From NCBI RefSeq assembly GCF_032586235.1, contig NZ_JAWHTD010000016.1:13774-77773 (forward strand): a stretch of DNA of 64,000 nucleotides. Direction: 5' to 3'. The notes under the pieces are model-generated. The model was not told the DNA's origin. It ran no database searches and saw only the letters and a list, made by a program, of their open reading frames with translations. This document shows positions 1-9,397 of the stretch, one piece after another; position 1 is the first letter of the stretch; every line of letters starts with the position of its first letter. Position numbers and translations under genes: made by a program. The stretch comes from Aestuariicoccus sp032586235. Lineage in GTDB: Bacteria; Pseudomonadota; Alphaproteobacteria; Rhodobacterales; Rhodobacteraceae.

Positions 1-2
1 CT

Positions 3-428
3 TTCGTCTTTTACACCAACTACGGCAGCGCCAAGGCGCGCGAGATCGAGGGTGCCGGCAAGGCGGCATTCGTGATGCACTGGAAGTCGCTGCGCCGCCA
101 GGTTCGCGTGCGCGGTGTGACCGAGCGCGAGGACGGCGAACAGGCCGACGAATATTACAATTCGCGCTCTCTCAAGAGCCGACTGGGGGCCTGGGCCTCG
201 AACCAGTCGCAGCCGCTGTCGAGCCGCACCGCTTTGATGGCCGAAGTGGCCAAGGTCACGGCGAAATACGGCAACCACCCGCCGCGCCCGCCGTTCTGGG
301 GGGGATTCCGGATTTACCCGCTAGAGATTGAATTCTGGGCCGACGGCGCGTTCAGGTTGCATGATCGGTTCGTCTGGCGCCGGCAAGACCTTGCCGACGC
401 GTGGAGCGTCACCCGACTTAATCCCTGA
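3..428 (+). CDS. pdxH: Pyridoxamine 5'-phosphate oxidase, 5'-truncated by window edge
   Basis: FMN-dependent oxidase that makes pyridoxal 5'-phosphate from pyridoxine or pyridoxamine 5'-phosphate, the last step of vitamin B6 synthesis and salvage. The visible 141 residues match the C-terminal two thirds of the family: [27 protein letters not shown], and the terminal substrate/FMN region [18 protein letters not shown] followed by [10 protein letters not shown] and a final RLNP. Full-length family members are about 200-220 residues, so roughly 60-80 N-terminal residues lie outside the window. The frame is open from base 3 to the TGA at 426-428. Assignment is firm; the start cannot be seen. Confidence 0.95.
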   Translation, partial: FVFYTNYGSAKAREIEGAGKAAFVMHWKSLRRQVRVRGVTEREDGEQADEYYNSRSLKSRLGAWASNQSQPLSSRTALMAEVAKVTAKYGNHPPRPPFWGGFRIYPLEIEFWADGAFRLHDRFVWRRQDLADAWSVTRLNP

Positions 429-530
429 TTTACCGGGCCTTACCCCCGAGTTGACACAAAATAGGTCACCTCTTGGGCCTTGCAATTTCCGTTTACCAAG
501 GCGCACAACTTGGGTGGGGATAAAAAAAAA

Positions 531-1067
531 GTGGACACACTCTTGGGACAGCAGGACACGGGAACGCGTCGTGTGGTCGGTAAAGTGAAATGGTTCGACC
601 CGGTAAAGGGTTTCGGCTTTGTTATTGCCGACGAGGGCGGACCTGACATTTTGCTTCACGCGAATGTGCTGAGGAACTACGGACAAGGCTCTGTGGCGGA
701 CGGCGCGCTGATCGAAATTGAAGCGCAGCGCACGGATCGCGGCATGCAGGCGACGGAGATTTTGCGGATCGAACCGCCGGCGGCCTCCGAGGGGCTGCCC
801 TTGGCGGATTTCGAGGACATCGATCCAGAGATCATCGCCAATGCACCGCTGGAGCCAGCGCGGGTCAAATGGTTCGACAAGGCGAAGGGGTTCGGCTTTG
901 CCAATGTCTTCGGGCGCACCGAAGACGTCTTTATCCATATCGAGGTGCTGCGCCGGTCCGGCCTGGCCGATCTGGCCCCGGGCGAGGCGCTGGCGATCCG
1001 CGTGATCGACGGCAAGCGCGGGCGCATGGCAACCGAGGTCTGCGCATGGGAAGCGGCAAACGACTGA
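531..1067 (+). CDS. Cold-shock protein with two CSD domains
   Basis: Nucleic-acid-binding protein with two complete cold-shock domains in one chain, at about residues 12-80 and 110-178 when read from GTG 531. Each carries the RNP1 signature (KWFDPVKGFGF and KWFDKAKGFGF) and an RNP2-like strand (DILLH and DVFIH). Typical CspA proteins are about 70 residues with one domain; the tandem form is common in Alphaproteobacteria. The frame is open back to a TTG at 480. I prefer GTG 531 because the extra residues are unconserved-looking and a GGTGGGGA purine stretch sits upstream, but the start is not certain. Its 3' end overlaps the next gene by 22 bases, so the two are probably co-translated. Confidence 0.88.
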   Translation: MDTLLGQQDTGTRRVVGKVKWFDPVKGFGFVIADEGGPDILLHANVLRNYGQGSVADGALIEIEAQRTDRGMQATEILRIEPPAASEGLPLADFEDIDPEIIANAPLEPARVKWFDKAKGFGFANVFGRTEDVFIHIEVLRRSGLADLAPGEALAIRVIDGKRGRMATEVCAWEAAND

Positions 1068-1522
1068 GCCTCGCGGCGGCGTTTGTCCTGTTTGCGGGGC
1101 AGGCGCTGGCCGAGTGCGGCGAGGATACGCTCTGGCTGCGCGGCGACTGGGGCAGCGCGCGATTCAGCGTGACCGTCGCCGACGATCCGCAAGAGCGCAG
1201 CCAGGGCCTGATGTTCGTCGAGGACATGCCGCGGGCCACGGGGATGCTTTTTGTCTACGACCGTGCCCAGCGCGTGGCCTTCTGGATGAAGAACACGCTC
1301 ATCCCGCTCGACATGATCTTTGCGGATGCGCAGGGCGTGGTGCAGCGGGTGCATTCGAACGCGGTTCCGGGCGATCTGACGGCCATCGATGGCGGCGACA
1401 GCATCCGTTACGTGCTTGAGATCAATGGCGGTCTGGCCAAGGCCATGGGCATCGGGCCGGGCAGCGAGATGCAGCACCCCGCGATCGGCGACGCGGCCTG
1501 GCCCTGCGCCGCGCCAGAGTGA
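1046..1522 (+). CDS. Secreted DUF192 family protein
   Basis: Small exported protein of 158 residues. A basic N-terminus and hydrophobic stretch (LSLAAAFVLFAGQALA) end in a signal peptidase I-like ALA site followed by EC. The remainder is a DUF192 domain with the family's hallmarks: ERSQGLMFVEDM, GMLFVYD and FWMKNTLIPLDMIF. DUF192 proteins are widespread in proteobacteria and have no settled function. The ATG lies inside the end of the cold-shock gene in another frame, preceded by GAGG, so translational coupling is likely. tRNA-Pro follows 45 bases later. Confidence 0.9.
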   Translation: MGSGKRLSLAAAFVLFAGQALAECGEDTLWLRGDWGSARFSVTVADDPQERSQGLMFVEDMPRATGMLFVYDRAQRVAFWMKNTLIPLDMIFADAQGVVQRVHSNAVPGDLTAIDGGDSIRYVLEINGGLAKAMGIGPGSEMQHPAIGDAAWPCAAPE

Positions 1523-1567
1523 GAATCGCCTTTTCAAACCGGGCCGGGGCGGCTAAAGCGGGCCTGT

Positions 1568-1644
1568 CGGGGCGTGGCGCAGCCTGGTAGCGCGACGGTT
1601 TTGGGTACCGTAGGTCGTAGGTTCGAATCCTATCGCCCCGACCA
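1568..1644 (+). tRNA. tRNA-Pro (anticodon TGG)
   Basis: Complete 77-base cloverleaf with encoded CCA. The acceptor stem CGGGGCG pairs with CGCCCCG, the discriminator is A, the anticodon arm is ACGGT-TTTGGGT-ACCGT with TGG in positions 34-36, and the T arm carries GGTTCGAATCC. No intron or mismatch is seen. Confidence 0.97.
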
Positions 1645-1662
1645 TTTTGCAACACCCCCATC

Positions 1663-1678
1663 ACACAACATCTAGTGG
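1663..1678. promoter_or_regulatory. NrdR-box-like site
   Basis: ACACAACATCTAGTGG agrees at 14 of 16 positions with the published NrdR box (acaCwAtATcTwGtGt), the operator of the ATP/dATP-sensing repressor of ribonucleotide reductase genes. It lies 18 bases after tRNA-Pro and about 425 bases before nrdJ. NrdR boxes normally occur as close pairs near the promoter; the nearest partner candidate around 1690-1705 is weak. An 11-base direct repeat (AACACCCCCAT at 1651 and 1689) flanks the site. Confidence 0.45.
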
Positions 1679-1739
1679 CCGGCTGCGGAACACCCCCATT
1701 GGGGCGTTAAGATCCGTCTTCATCCAATGTCGCAGCTTC

Positions 1740-1748
1740 TGTGGATAA
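1740..1748 (-). promoter_or_regulatory. Perfect DnaA box upstream of nrdJ
   Basis: The minus strand reads TTATCCACA, an exact match to the high-affinity DnaA box. It sits between the NrdR-like site and the nrdJ leader. DnaA is known to regulate nrdAB in E. coli, so a role in tying nucleotide reduction to replication initiation is plausible, but a single 9-mer match may also be chance. Confidence 0.4.
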
Positions 1749-1932
1749 CTCCCCCGGAATCGGCGGTTTTTCGCAATGGTTCATGCATTGGAAGGATTAA
1801 CCTTCTGGGGATGAATCATCCGGGGGCTTCGGCAGGGGGCCTCAGGGGCCCGGGGTCAACAAAAAAAGTATGACCGAATCCTAAAAAAAGCCGTTGACGG
1901 TGGGCCTCTGGATACGTCAGTTTGTGCGGGCC

Positions 1933-2090
1933 GGTCGACGAACCACAAGATGTAGTGGTCGGACCGCTCAGGGACAGAAACAGCATCACCACCGGGCCGA
2001 ACTCCGGTCTCATCCAGGCATCTGCCTGGGCCGGTTGCTTTCGTCCCTGCGCCCGAAACTACGGGGCAGACGGGTTGATAATGCTGGGAC
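1933..2090 (+). ncRNA. Structured nrdJ 5' leader, possible cis-regulatory RNA
   Basis: Several perfectly complementary segments lie in the 170 bases before nrdJ. CAGGGAC (1969-1975) pairs with GTCCCTG (2043-2049); inside it CCAGGCA (2014-2020) pairs with TGCCTGG (2023-2029); CAGCAT (1981-1986) can pair with ATGCTG (2081-2086), which crosses the first helix and would be a pseudoknot. GGTC/GACC encloses an ACCAC/GTGGT hairpin at 1933-1965. The last pairing ends 17 bases before the ATG, close enough to affect ribosome access. I see no canonical B12-box, so it is not an obvious standard cobalamin riboswitch. A comparative-genomics nrdJ RNA motif has been described upstream of nrdJ in some bacteria; I cannot confirm identity. 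Confidence 0.4.
1943..1958. promoter_or_regulatory. Second NrdR-like palindrome, within the nrdJ leader
   Basis: CCACAAGATGTAGTGG has the palindromic CCAC/GTGG arms and the central A-T-T pattern of an NrdR box (11 of 16 consensus positions). In RNA the same bases form an ACCAC/GTGGT hairpin (1942-1946 with 1955-1959), so it may be DNA operator, RNA stem or both. It is about 145 bases before the nrdJ start. Confidence 0.3.
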
Positions 2091-2103
2091 ATGGGGCAGC
2101 GAC

Positions 2104-5100
2104 ATGAAAATTGAACGTAAATTCACCAAGGCCGGTCAGGACGCGTATGCGGAGATCGACTTTGTCACCACGACGTCGGAGATCCGCAATCCCGACGGCA
2201 GCATCGTGTTCCGGCTCGACGAACTGGAGGTTCCCGCGAAGTGGAGCCAGGTCGCCAGCGACGTGATCGCCCAGAAATATTTCCGCAAGGCAGGCGTGCC
2301 GACCGAGCTCAAGCGCGTCGAGGAAAAGGGCGTGCCCGAGTTTCTCTGGCGTTCGGTTCCTGCGTCCAAGGACACGCCCCGCAGCGGCGAAACCTCGTCC
2401 AAGCAGGTGTTCGACCGTCTGGCCGGCGCCTGGGCCTATTGGGGCTGGAAGGGCGGCTATTTCACCACCGAGGACGACGCCCGCGCCTATTACGACGAGA
2501 TGCGCCACATGCTGGCCACCCAGCGCGCCGCGCCCAACAGCCCGCAGTGGTTCAACACCGGCCTGCACTGGGCCTACGGCATCGACGGCCCCAGCCAGGG
2601 GCACTATTATGTCGACCACGAAACCGCCAAGCTGACCCGCTCGAAATCCGCCTATGAACACCCCCAGCCGCACGCCTGCTTTATCCAGTCGGTGGGCGAC
2701 GATCTGGTGGGCGACGGCGGCATCATGGACCTCTGGGTTCGCGAGGCGCGTCTGTTCAAATACGGCTCGGGCACCGGCACCAACTTTTCCAGCCTGCGCG
2801 CCGAGGGCGAGCCGCTGTCGGGCGGCGGCAAGTCGTCGGGCCTGATGGGTTTCCTCAAGATCGGCGACCGCGCGGCGGGCGCGATCAAGTCGGGCGGCAC
2901 CACGCGCCGCGCCGCCAAGATGGTGATCTGCGACGCCGACCACCCGGATATCGAGGAATTCATCAACTGGAAGGTCAAGGAAGAGCAGAAGGTCGCCAGC
3001 ATCGTCGCCGGGTCGAAGATGCACGAGAAAATGCTCAACGGTCTCTTCGAGGCGATCCGCGCCTGGGACGGGGCCGAGGCCGACGCCTATGACCCCAAGA
3101 AGAACGACGCGCTGAAAAATGCGATCCGCGCGGCGAAAAAGGTTTCGATCCCCGAGACTTACGTCAAGCGGGTTCTGGATTACGCGCGCCAGGGCTATGC
3201 CAGCATCGAATTCCCGACCTATGACACCGACTGGGACTCCGAGGCCTACGCCTCGGTCTCGGGCCAGAACTCCAACAACTCGATCCGCGTGACCGACGCC
3301 TTCCTCAAGGCCGTCCGCGAGGATGCCGACTGGGAGCTGATCCGCCGCACCGACGGCAGCGTCGCCAAGACCATCAAGGCGCGCGATCTGTGGGAACAGG
3401 TGGGCCACGCCGCCTGGGCCTGCGCTGATCCGGGCATCCAGTTCCACGACACCGTCAACGCCTGGCACACCTGCCCCGAAGACGGCGAGATCCGCGGCTC
3501 GAATCCGTGCTCGGAATACATGTTCCTCGACGACACAGCCTGTAACCTGGCGTCGATGAACCTGCTGACCTTTCTCAAGGACGGCGTGTTCCAGGCCGAG
3601 GATTACATGCACGCCACGCGGCTCTGGACGCTGACGCTGGAAATCTCGGTGCTGATGGCGCAGTTCCCCTCGAAGGAGATCGCGCAGCTCAGCTATGACT
3701 TCCGTACGCTGGGTCTGGGCTACGCCAATATCGGCGGCCTCCTGATGAACATGGGCTATTCCTACGACAGTGACGAGGGCCGGGCGCTCTGTGGTGCGCT
3801 GACCGCGATCATGACCGGTGTGAGCTATGCCACCTCGGCCGAGATCGCCGGTGAGGTGGGCGCTTTCGCCAAGTTCGAAAAGAACCGCGAGCACATGCTG
3901 CGGGTCATCCGCAACCACCGCAACGCCGCTTATGGCGCGACCACGGGCTACGAGAACCTGGCGGTCAAGCCGGTGCCGCTCGATCACGCCAACTGCCCCG
4001 ATTCGACCCTGGTCGAGCTGGCGATGTCGAGCTGGGACGAAGCGCTGCGGCTGGGCGAAAAGCACGGCTATCGCAACGCGCAGACCAGCGTGATCGCGCC
4101 CACCGGCACCATCGGGCTGGTGATGGATTGCGACACCACGGGCATCGAGCCGGATTTTGCGCTGGTGAAGTTCAAGAAGCTGGCTGGCGGCGGCTACTTC
4201 AAGATCATCAACCGGTCGGTGCCGGCGGCGCTTGAAAAGCAGGGCTATTCCAGCAGCCAGATCGAAGAGATCGTCAGCTATGCCGTGGGCCACGGCACGA
4301 TGGGCAATGCGCCCGGCATCAACCACACTTCGCTGATCGGCCACGGCTTTGGCCCCGCGCAGATCGAGAAGGTCGAGGGCGCGCTGGCCACGGCCTTCGA
4401 CATCCGCTTCGTCTTCAACCAGTGGACCCTGGGCGAAGAGTTCTGCCGCGAGGTTCTGGGCATCCCGGCCGATAAGCTGAACGATCCGACCTTCGACATG
4501 CTCAAGCATCTGGGCTTTACCCGGGCCGACGTCGAGGCCGCCAACGACCACGTCTGCGGCACCATGACGCTGGAAGGCGCGCCGCATCTGAAGCTCGAGC
4601 ATTACCCGATCTTCGATTGCGCCAACCCCTGCGGCAAGAAGGGCAAGCGCTTCCTGTCGGTGAAAAGCCACATCACCATGATGGCCGCGGCGCAGTCGTT
4701 TATCTCGGGCGCGATCTCGAAGACGATCAACATGCCCAACGACGCCTCGATCGAGGATTGCCAGGCGGCGTATGAGCTGTCGTGGTCGCTGGGGGTCAAG
4801 GCCAACGCGCTTTACCGCGACGGGTCCAAGCTGAGCCAGCCACTGGCCGCCGCCCTGGTCGAGGATGACGACGAGGCCGCCGAGGTGCTGGAAAGCGGCT
4901 CGCAGACCGAAAAGGCGCAGGTGCTGGCCGAGAAGATCGTCGAAAAGATCGTGATCAAGGAAGTCGAGCGCGCCATGGGCCGCACCAAGATGCCCGAGCG
5001 CCGCAAGGGCTATACGCAAAAGGCCATCGTCGGCGGGCACAAGGTCTATCTGCGCACCGGCGAATACCAGGACGGCTCCTTGGGCGAGATCTTCATCGAC

Positions 5101-5772
5101 ATGCACAAGGAAGGCGCGGGCTTCCGGGCGATGATGAACAACTTCGCCATCGCGGTGTCGGTCGGCCTGCAATACGGTGTGCCTCTGGAAGAGTTCGTCG
5201 ATGCCTTCACCTTCACCAAGTTCGAACCGGCGGGCATGGTGCAGGGCAACGACAGCATCAAGAACGCCACCTCGATCCTCGACTACATCTTCCGCGAACT
5301 GGCCGTGTCCTATCTCGACCGGACCGACCTGGCCCATGTAAAGCCCGAAGGCGCCACCTTCGACGACATCGGCCGCGGCGAGGAAGAGGGCGTCAGCAAC
5401 GTCAAGGAGCTGAGCGAAAGCGCTGCGTCCAGGTCGCTGGAGGTGCTCAAGCAGATCAGCTCGACCGGCTACCTGCGCAAGCGCCTGCCGCAGGAACTGA
5501 TCGTGCTGCAGGGCGGCCAGGCCACGGCCTTCGCCGTGCCGGACGATCCGTCGGCGGCGCTTCAGACCCTGGTGCCCGAAGCCGCGTCGGTGTCGGTGTC
5601 GACCACCACGGTTTCCAGCAGCAGCAGCACGCTGTCGATGGACGCCCGCGTCAAGGCCAAGATGCAGGGCTATGAGGGCGAGGCTTGCGGCGAATGCGGC
5701 AACTACACGCTGGTGCGCAACGGCACCTGCATGAAGTGCAACACCTGCGGCGGCACGTCGGGCTGTAGCTGA
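2104..5772 (+). CDS. nrdJ: Adenosylcobalamin-dependent (class II) ribonucleotide reductase
   Basis: Reduces ribonucleotides to deoxyribonucleotides using an adenosylcobalamin-derived thiyl radical, independent of oxygen. The 1222-residue protein has the long alphaproteobacterial class II form. Visible landmarks are [17 protein letters not shown] with Cys192 of the redox pair, GSNPCSEY with the conserved Cys469, [10 protein letters not shown], and a C-terminal Cys-rich tail with [19 protein letters not shown] and a final SGCS, suited to thioredoxin-type re-reduction. The frame is open to 1894, but ATG 2104 begins the conserved [11 protein letters not shown]; upstream residues are leader sequence. 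It is apparently monocistronic, with a strong terminator 100 bases downstream. B12 dependence links DNA synthesis to cobalamin supply. Confidence 0.98.
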   Translation: MKIERKFTKAGQDAYAEIDFVTTTSEIRNPDGSIVFRLDELEVPAKWSQVASDVIAQKYFRKAGVPTELKRVEEKGVPEFLWRSVPASKDTPRSGETSSKQVFDRLAGAWAYWGWKGGYFTTEDDARAYYDEMRHMLATQRAAPNSPQWFNTGLHWAYGIDGPSQGHYYVDHETAKLTRSKSAYEHPQPHACFIQSVGDDLVGDGGIMDLWVREARLFKYGSGTGTNFSSLRAEGEPLSGGGKSSGLMGFLKIGDRAAGAIKSGGTTRRAAKMVICDADHPDIEEFINWKVKEEQKVASIVAGSKMHEKMLNGLFEAIRAWDGAEADAYDPKKNDALKNAIRAAKKVSIPETYVKRVLDYARQGYASIEFPTYDTDWDSEAYASVSGQNSNNSIRVTDAFLKAVREDADWELIRRTDGSVAKTIKARDLWEQVGHAAWACADPGIQFHDTVNAWHTCPEDGEIRGSNPCSEYMFLDDTACNLASMNLLTFLKDGVFQAEDYMHATRLWTLTLEISVLMAQFPSKEIAQLSYDFRTLGLGYANIGGLLMNMGYSYDSDEGRALCGALTAIMTGVSYATSAEIAGEVGAFAKFEKNREHMLRVIRNHRNAAYGATTGYENLAVKPVPLDHANCPDSTLVELAMSSWDEALRLGEKHGYRNAQTSVIAPTGTIGLVMDCDTTGIEPDFALVKFKKLAGGGYFKIINRSVPAALEKQGYSSSQIEEIVSYAVGHGTMGNAPGINHTSLIGHGFGPAQIEKVEGALATAFDIRFVFNQWTLGEEFCREVLGIPADKLNDPTFDMLKHLGFTRADVEAANDHVCGTMTLEGAPHLKLEHYPIFDCANPCGKKGKRFLSVKSHITMMAAAQSFISGAISKTINMPNDASIEDCQAAYELSWSLGVKANALYRDGSKLSQPLAAALVEDDDEAAEVLESGSQTEKAQVLAEKIVEKIVIKEVERAMGRTKMPERRKGYTQKAIVGGHKVYLRTGEYQDGSLGEIFIDMHKEGAGFRAMMNNFAIAVSVGLQYGVPLEEFVDAFTFTKFEPAGMVQGNDSIKNATSILDYIFRELAVSYLDRTDLAHVKPEGATFDDIGRGEEEGVSNVKELSESAASRSLEVLKQISSTGYLRKRLPQELIVLQGGQATAFAVPDDPSAALQTLVPEAASVSVSTTTVSSSSSTLSMDARVKAKMQGYEGEACGECGNYTLVRNGTCMKCNTCGGTSGCS

Positions 5773-5870
5773 AACGGTTCTGGGGCGGGTGCGCTCGCCC
5801 CTGACGCGGACAGGGCCGCAGGCAGAAAACTCGGGCGGTGTATCAAGAGAACCCTGTCAGCGAAACTTTC

Positions 5871-5897
5871 AAGGGTCCCTTCGGGGGCCCTTTTTCT
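5871..5897 (+). terminator. Rho-independent terminator of nrdJ
   Basis: AGGGTCCC, loop TTCG, GGGGCCCT, then a T-rich tail (TTTTTCTTTT). The hairpin lies about 100 bases after the nrdJ stop and before the convergent YitT-family gene. Confidence 0.8.
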
Positions 5898-6014
5898 TTT
5901 GGTATGAGGGCCTTGCGCGGGATTGTTCATGCGGTTGGTGGCGGCGTGGTCCCGGGGCGGGCCCGGGACTGTGGCGCGCCTAGTGGCCACCGGCAGGGCT
6001 TGCGTCGTTGCGCG

Positions 6015-6635
6015 TCAGGATTGCGCGACGTAGCGGTCGCGGCGGTGGTTGACCGTGATGATCCCGTTCAGGATCGCAGCCCCCAGCAGCGACCAGGCCA
6101 CCGTCTGCCAGTCGAACAACGTCAGCGCCACGGCAAAGACGCAGAGGTCAAAGCAAAGCTGTGTGTTGCCCGCCAGAATGCCGCGCCGGTCCTGCAGCCA
6201 GAGCGCGACGATGCCGATGCCGCCCAGCGTTGCGCCGTGCCGGAAGAGCGACAAAAGCCCGACGCCCGCCAGAACGCCAAAGAGCGTGGCCCCCAGCGCC
6301 GGCGGCACCGGCCCGAGGTCGAGCACGAGCGGGAAGGCATCCGCCAGACCCGACATCAGCGCGACGGTCGCAAAGCTCTTGATCGTAAAGCGCCAGCCCA
6401 TCTGGCGCACCGCCAGCACGTAGAACGGCAGGTTCAGCAGAAAGAAGGTCAGCCCGAAGGACCATCCCGTGGGATAGCTGATCACCAGCGCGGTGCCGGC
6501 GATCTGCCCGGTAAAGAGGTCGGCCGCGCGCAGAAACTGGATCGACAGCGCCACCAGAATGGCGCCGATCAGGATGCCATGCACGTCCTCGGCGAGGGTG
6601 TGGCGGTTGGCGGGGGGTGTCTCCAGAAGCAACAT
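6015..6635 (-). CDS. YitT family membrane protein
   Basis: Integral membrane protein of 206 residues with about five or six hydrophobic segments, including HGILIGAILVALSIQFL, SFGLTFFLLNLPFYVLA, LGATLFGVLAGVGLLSLF and FDLCVFAVALTL. The pattern, with a YPTGWSFG turn and a GATLGGIGIVALWL segment, matches the YitT (DUF161) family without the C-terminal soluble domain of the longer Bacillus members. The function is unknown. The ATG at 6635 lacks a clear Shine-Dalgarno sequence. It is transcribed away from icd's 3' end with a gap of about 110 bases. Confidence 0.82.
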   Translation of the reverse strand: MLLLETPPANRHTLAEDVHGILIGAILVALSIQFLRAADLFTGQIAGTALVISYPTGWSFGLTFFLLNLPFYVLAVRQMGWRFTIKSFATVALMSGLADAFPLVLDLGPVPPALGATLFGVLAGVGLLSLFRHGATLGGIGIVALWLQDRRGILAGNTQLCFDLCVFAVALTLFDWQTVAWSLLGAAILNGIITVNHRRDRYVAQS

Positions 6636-6747
6636 GGGTCAGGAATTATGACATATTCCGCGTCGGTCAAGCGCTCTGGCCACCAGCGGCCCGCATGGCC
6701 GGTATGCGCCAGCCGTTTTGCCCGGAAAAGCGTCACACTGCCGCCGA

Positions 6748-7962
6748 TCAGCCCGCCAGCGCCTTGTTCAGGTTCTCGTCGATCTTCTCCAGAAAGCCCA
6801 TCGTGGTCAGCCAGCCCTGGTTCGGGCCGACCAACAGGGCCAGATCCTTGGTCATGAACCCCGATTCGACCGTGTCGATGATGACCCGCTCGAGCGTCTT
6901 GGCGAAGGTCATCAGCGCCTGGTTGCCGTCGAGCTTGGCGCGGTGCTTCAGCCCGCCGGTCCAGGCATAGATCGAGGCGATGGAATTGGTCGAGGTGGCC
7001 TCGCCCGCCTGGTGCTGGCGGTAATGCCGGGTGACGGTGCCGTGGGCGGCCTCGGATTCGACGACCTTGCCGTCCGGCGTCATCAGGATCGAGGTCATCA
7101 GCCCCAGCGACCCAAAGCCCTGCGCCACGGTATCCGACTGCACGTCGCCGTCGTAATTCTTGCACGCCCAGACGAACCCGCCCGACCATTTCATCGCCGA
7201 GGCGACCATGTCGTCGATCAATCTGTGTTGATATTCAATGCCTTTCGCCTCGAACTTGTCGCGGAATTCTTCGTCGAAGATGCGCTGGAAGATCAGCATG
7301 AACTGGCCGTCATACTGCTTGAGAATGGTGTTCTTGGTCGACAGATACACCGGCCAGCCGAGGTCGAGCCCATAGTTGAACGATGCGCGCGCGAAATCGG
7401 CGATGCTGTCGTCGAGGTTGTACATCCCCATGTAGACGCCAGACGAGGGCGCGTCATAGACCTCTTTCTCGATCACCGTGCCGTCCTCGCCCACGAATTT
7501 CATGCTCAGCTTGCCCGGTCCGGGGAACTTCATGTCGGTGGCCTTGTACTGGTCGCCAAAGGCGTGGCGGCCGATCACGATGGGCTTGGTCCAGCCCGGC
7601 ACCAGCCGCGGCACGTTGCGGCAGATGATCGGCGTGCGGAAGACCACGCCGCCAAGGATATTCCGGATCGTGCCGTTGGGGCTGCGCCACATCTCTTTCA
7701 GCCCGAATTCCTCGACCCTGCCTTCGTCGGGGGTGATGGTGGCGCATTTGACGGCGACGCCGACCTCTTTGGTCCTTTCGGCGGCGTCGATGGTGATCTG
7801 GTCGTTGGTGCGGTCGCGTTCCTCGATGCCCAGATCGTAATAAAGCAGGTCGATGTCGAGATAGGGCAGGATCAGCTTTTGCTTGATGAAATCCCACATG
7901 ATGCGGGTCATTTCATCGCCGTCCATTTCGACGATGGGGTTTTCTACCTTGATCCTGGACAT
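6748..7962 (-). CDS. icd: NADP-dependent isocitrate dehydrogenase
   Basis: TCA-cycle enzyme converting isocitrate to 2-oxoglutarate with NADPH production. The 404-residue length and the sequence are of the dimeric, eukaryote-like type II class common in Alphaproteobacteria rather than the E. coli type. Motifs: [13 protein letters not shown] at the N-terminus, substrate loop [45 protein letters not shown] with metal-binding aspartates, and [12 protein letters not shown] for NADP. A GAAAGG ribosome-binding site precedes ATG 7962. The gene appears to stand alone. Confidence 0.98.
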   Translation of the reverse strand: MSRIKVENPIVEMDGDEMTRIMWDFIKQKLILPYLDIDLLYYDLGIEERDRTNDQITIDAAERTKEVGVAVKCATITPDEGRVEEFGLKEMWRSPNGTIRNILGGVVFRTPIICRNVPRLVPGWTKPIVIGRHAFGDQYKATDMKFPGPGKLSMKFVGEDGTVIEKEVYDAPSSGVYMGMYNLDDSIADFARASFNYGLDLGWPVYLSTKNTILKQYDGQFMLIFQRIFDEEFRDKFEAKGIEYQHRLIDDMVASAMKWSGGFVWACKNYDGDVQSDTVAQGFGSLGLMTSILMTPDGKVVESEAAHGTVTRHYRQHQAGEATSTNSIASIYAWTGGLKHRAKLDGNQALMTFAKTLERVIIDTVESGFMTKDLALLVGPNQGWLTTMGFLEKIDENLNKALAG

Positions 7963-8123
7963 GGGCGGCCTTTCGCTGGCGTGATCGGTTTCGCCGCCGC
8001 CTTAGCGCATATCGGGGGCTGGGGAAAGCTTTGTATGCCATTGCATACCGAAAGTGACGGGGATGCTGGCAAGACAGGCAGGGCGGCGGCTCTCGCCCGG
8101 AAATCCGGCAGGTAGGAGAGCCG

Positions 8124-9311
8124 TCAGAGGCGTTGCTCGACCCGGCGCATGTACACCATCAGCATCACCGCGATGCAGGCCTCGACAAAGATGCCGGTGG
8201 CCAGTGGCAACGGCGTGCCGTCGAACATCAGCCCCACCGGTACGGCCAGCATCACCGCCACCACCGTGGCGAGCGCGCCGATCACCGATGCGGCCATGCC
8301 GGCGATATGGCCCATCGGCTCCATCGCGATGGCGTTGAGGTTGCCGATGGTCATCCCGGCCTGAAAGAACAACGACGCTTGCCAGACGATGAAACCGGCA
8401 AAGGCCCAGTCGGCGGGGCCGAACTGCCACAGCACGATCATCAGCCCCGACAGCGCGACCTGCGCCGTCAGCATCGCCGTGACCAGAACCCGCATCCCCA
8501 GCCGCATCACCAGCGTCGCGTTCACGAAACTGGCCGAGGATGCGGCGATCGCGATGCCGCCGAACCAGAGCGGAAAGCTCTCGCCGCGCCCAAAGGTAAT
8601 GTCAAAGAGTTGCTGGGTCGAGGAGAGCGACGAGAACAGCATCCCAAAGCTCAGCGCCTGAACCGCGATCGAAATCCGCACGATTGGATGCGTCAGCATC
8701 TGCCGCACCGCATCGGCCAGAAGCGGCAGGCGGAAGGGGCGTCTCTGCGCGGGCGGCAGCGTCTCGGGCAGGCGCAGGGTCAGCCAGGCCGACGCGATCA
8801 GCGCGAAAATGACGAAGGCCCAGAAGATCGCCCGCCAATCAAAGAGCGCGATGATCCCCGCGCCAATCGTGGGCGCGATGGCCGGAACCAGCGAGAAGAC
8901 GATCATCACAAAGGACATGATCCGCGCCATGCCGCGCCCGGCGTAAAGGTCGCGGATCACCGCCAGCGCCACGACCCGGGGGCCCGATGCGCCCAGCCCC
9001 TGCACGACCCGCGCGGCCAAAAGCACCTCGAGCGTTTGCGCCCGTGCGGCCACCAGCGCCGCAGCGATATAGATGACCGCGCCGCAGAGCATGACCGGCT
9101 TGCGCCCGAAAGCGTCCGACAAAGGCCCGGTAAAGAACGTGCCCACCCCCATGCCCAGCATGAAGCTGGTCACGACCAGCTGCGCGCGATTGACGTCCTA
9201 GGGGCTGAGCGCCGCGCTGATCTCGGGCAGCGCGGGCAGCATCGCGTCGATCGAAAACGCGATGATCGAGAACATCATCGCGATCAGGGCGATGAATTCG
9301 GAGCGGGCCAT
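8124..9311 (-). pseudogene. Bcr/CflA-type MFS efflux transporter broken by an in-frame amber codon
   Basis: Drug-efflux type major facilitator protein. Reading from ATG 9311 gives MARSEFIALIAMMFSIIAF and a normal first transmembrane helix ending DAMLPALPEISAALSP, then TAG at 9200-9198 (codon 38), after which the same frame resumes with DVNRAQLVVTSFMLG and continues to the stop at 8124, 395 residues in all. The MFS loop motif GPLSDAFGRKPVML and about twelve hydrophobic stretches are intact. One base change (for example GAG to TAG, restoring Glu) would repair it. Restart at an internal Met (9173) would lack helix 1. It is therefore a young pseudogene, a readthrough case or a sequence error. Confidence 0.8.
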
Positions 9312-9397
9312 GGTTCGGGGCAAAACGGAATCCAGCTCGGTAAGGGCGGCTGGGCCGTTTTGCGGGGCGCGCGCCGAAAAGGCAACCGGCGGCGCGG

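Noticed and set aside
1890..2100. Standard cobalamin riboswitch before nrdJ
   Set aside because: I found no B12-box core or the usual flanking helices in the leader; only a structured leader of unknown type is claimed.
2059..5337. A 1092-codon open frame antisense to nrdJ
   Set aside because: It is an artefact of GC-rich codon bias opposite a strongly conserved gene; its translation is Arg/Gly/His/Ala-rich with no recognisable domain.
6718..8115. Open frames opposite icd
   Set aside because: They lie fully antisense to a complete, conserved NADP isocitrate dehydrogenase and encode low-complexity protein.
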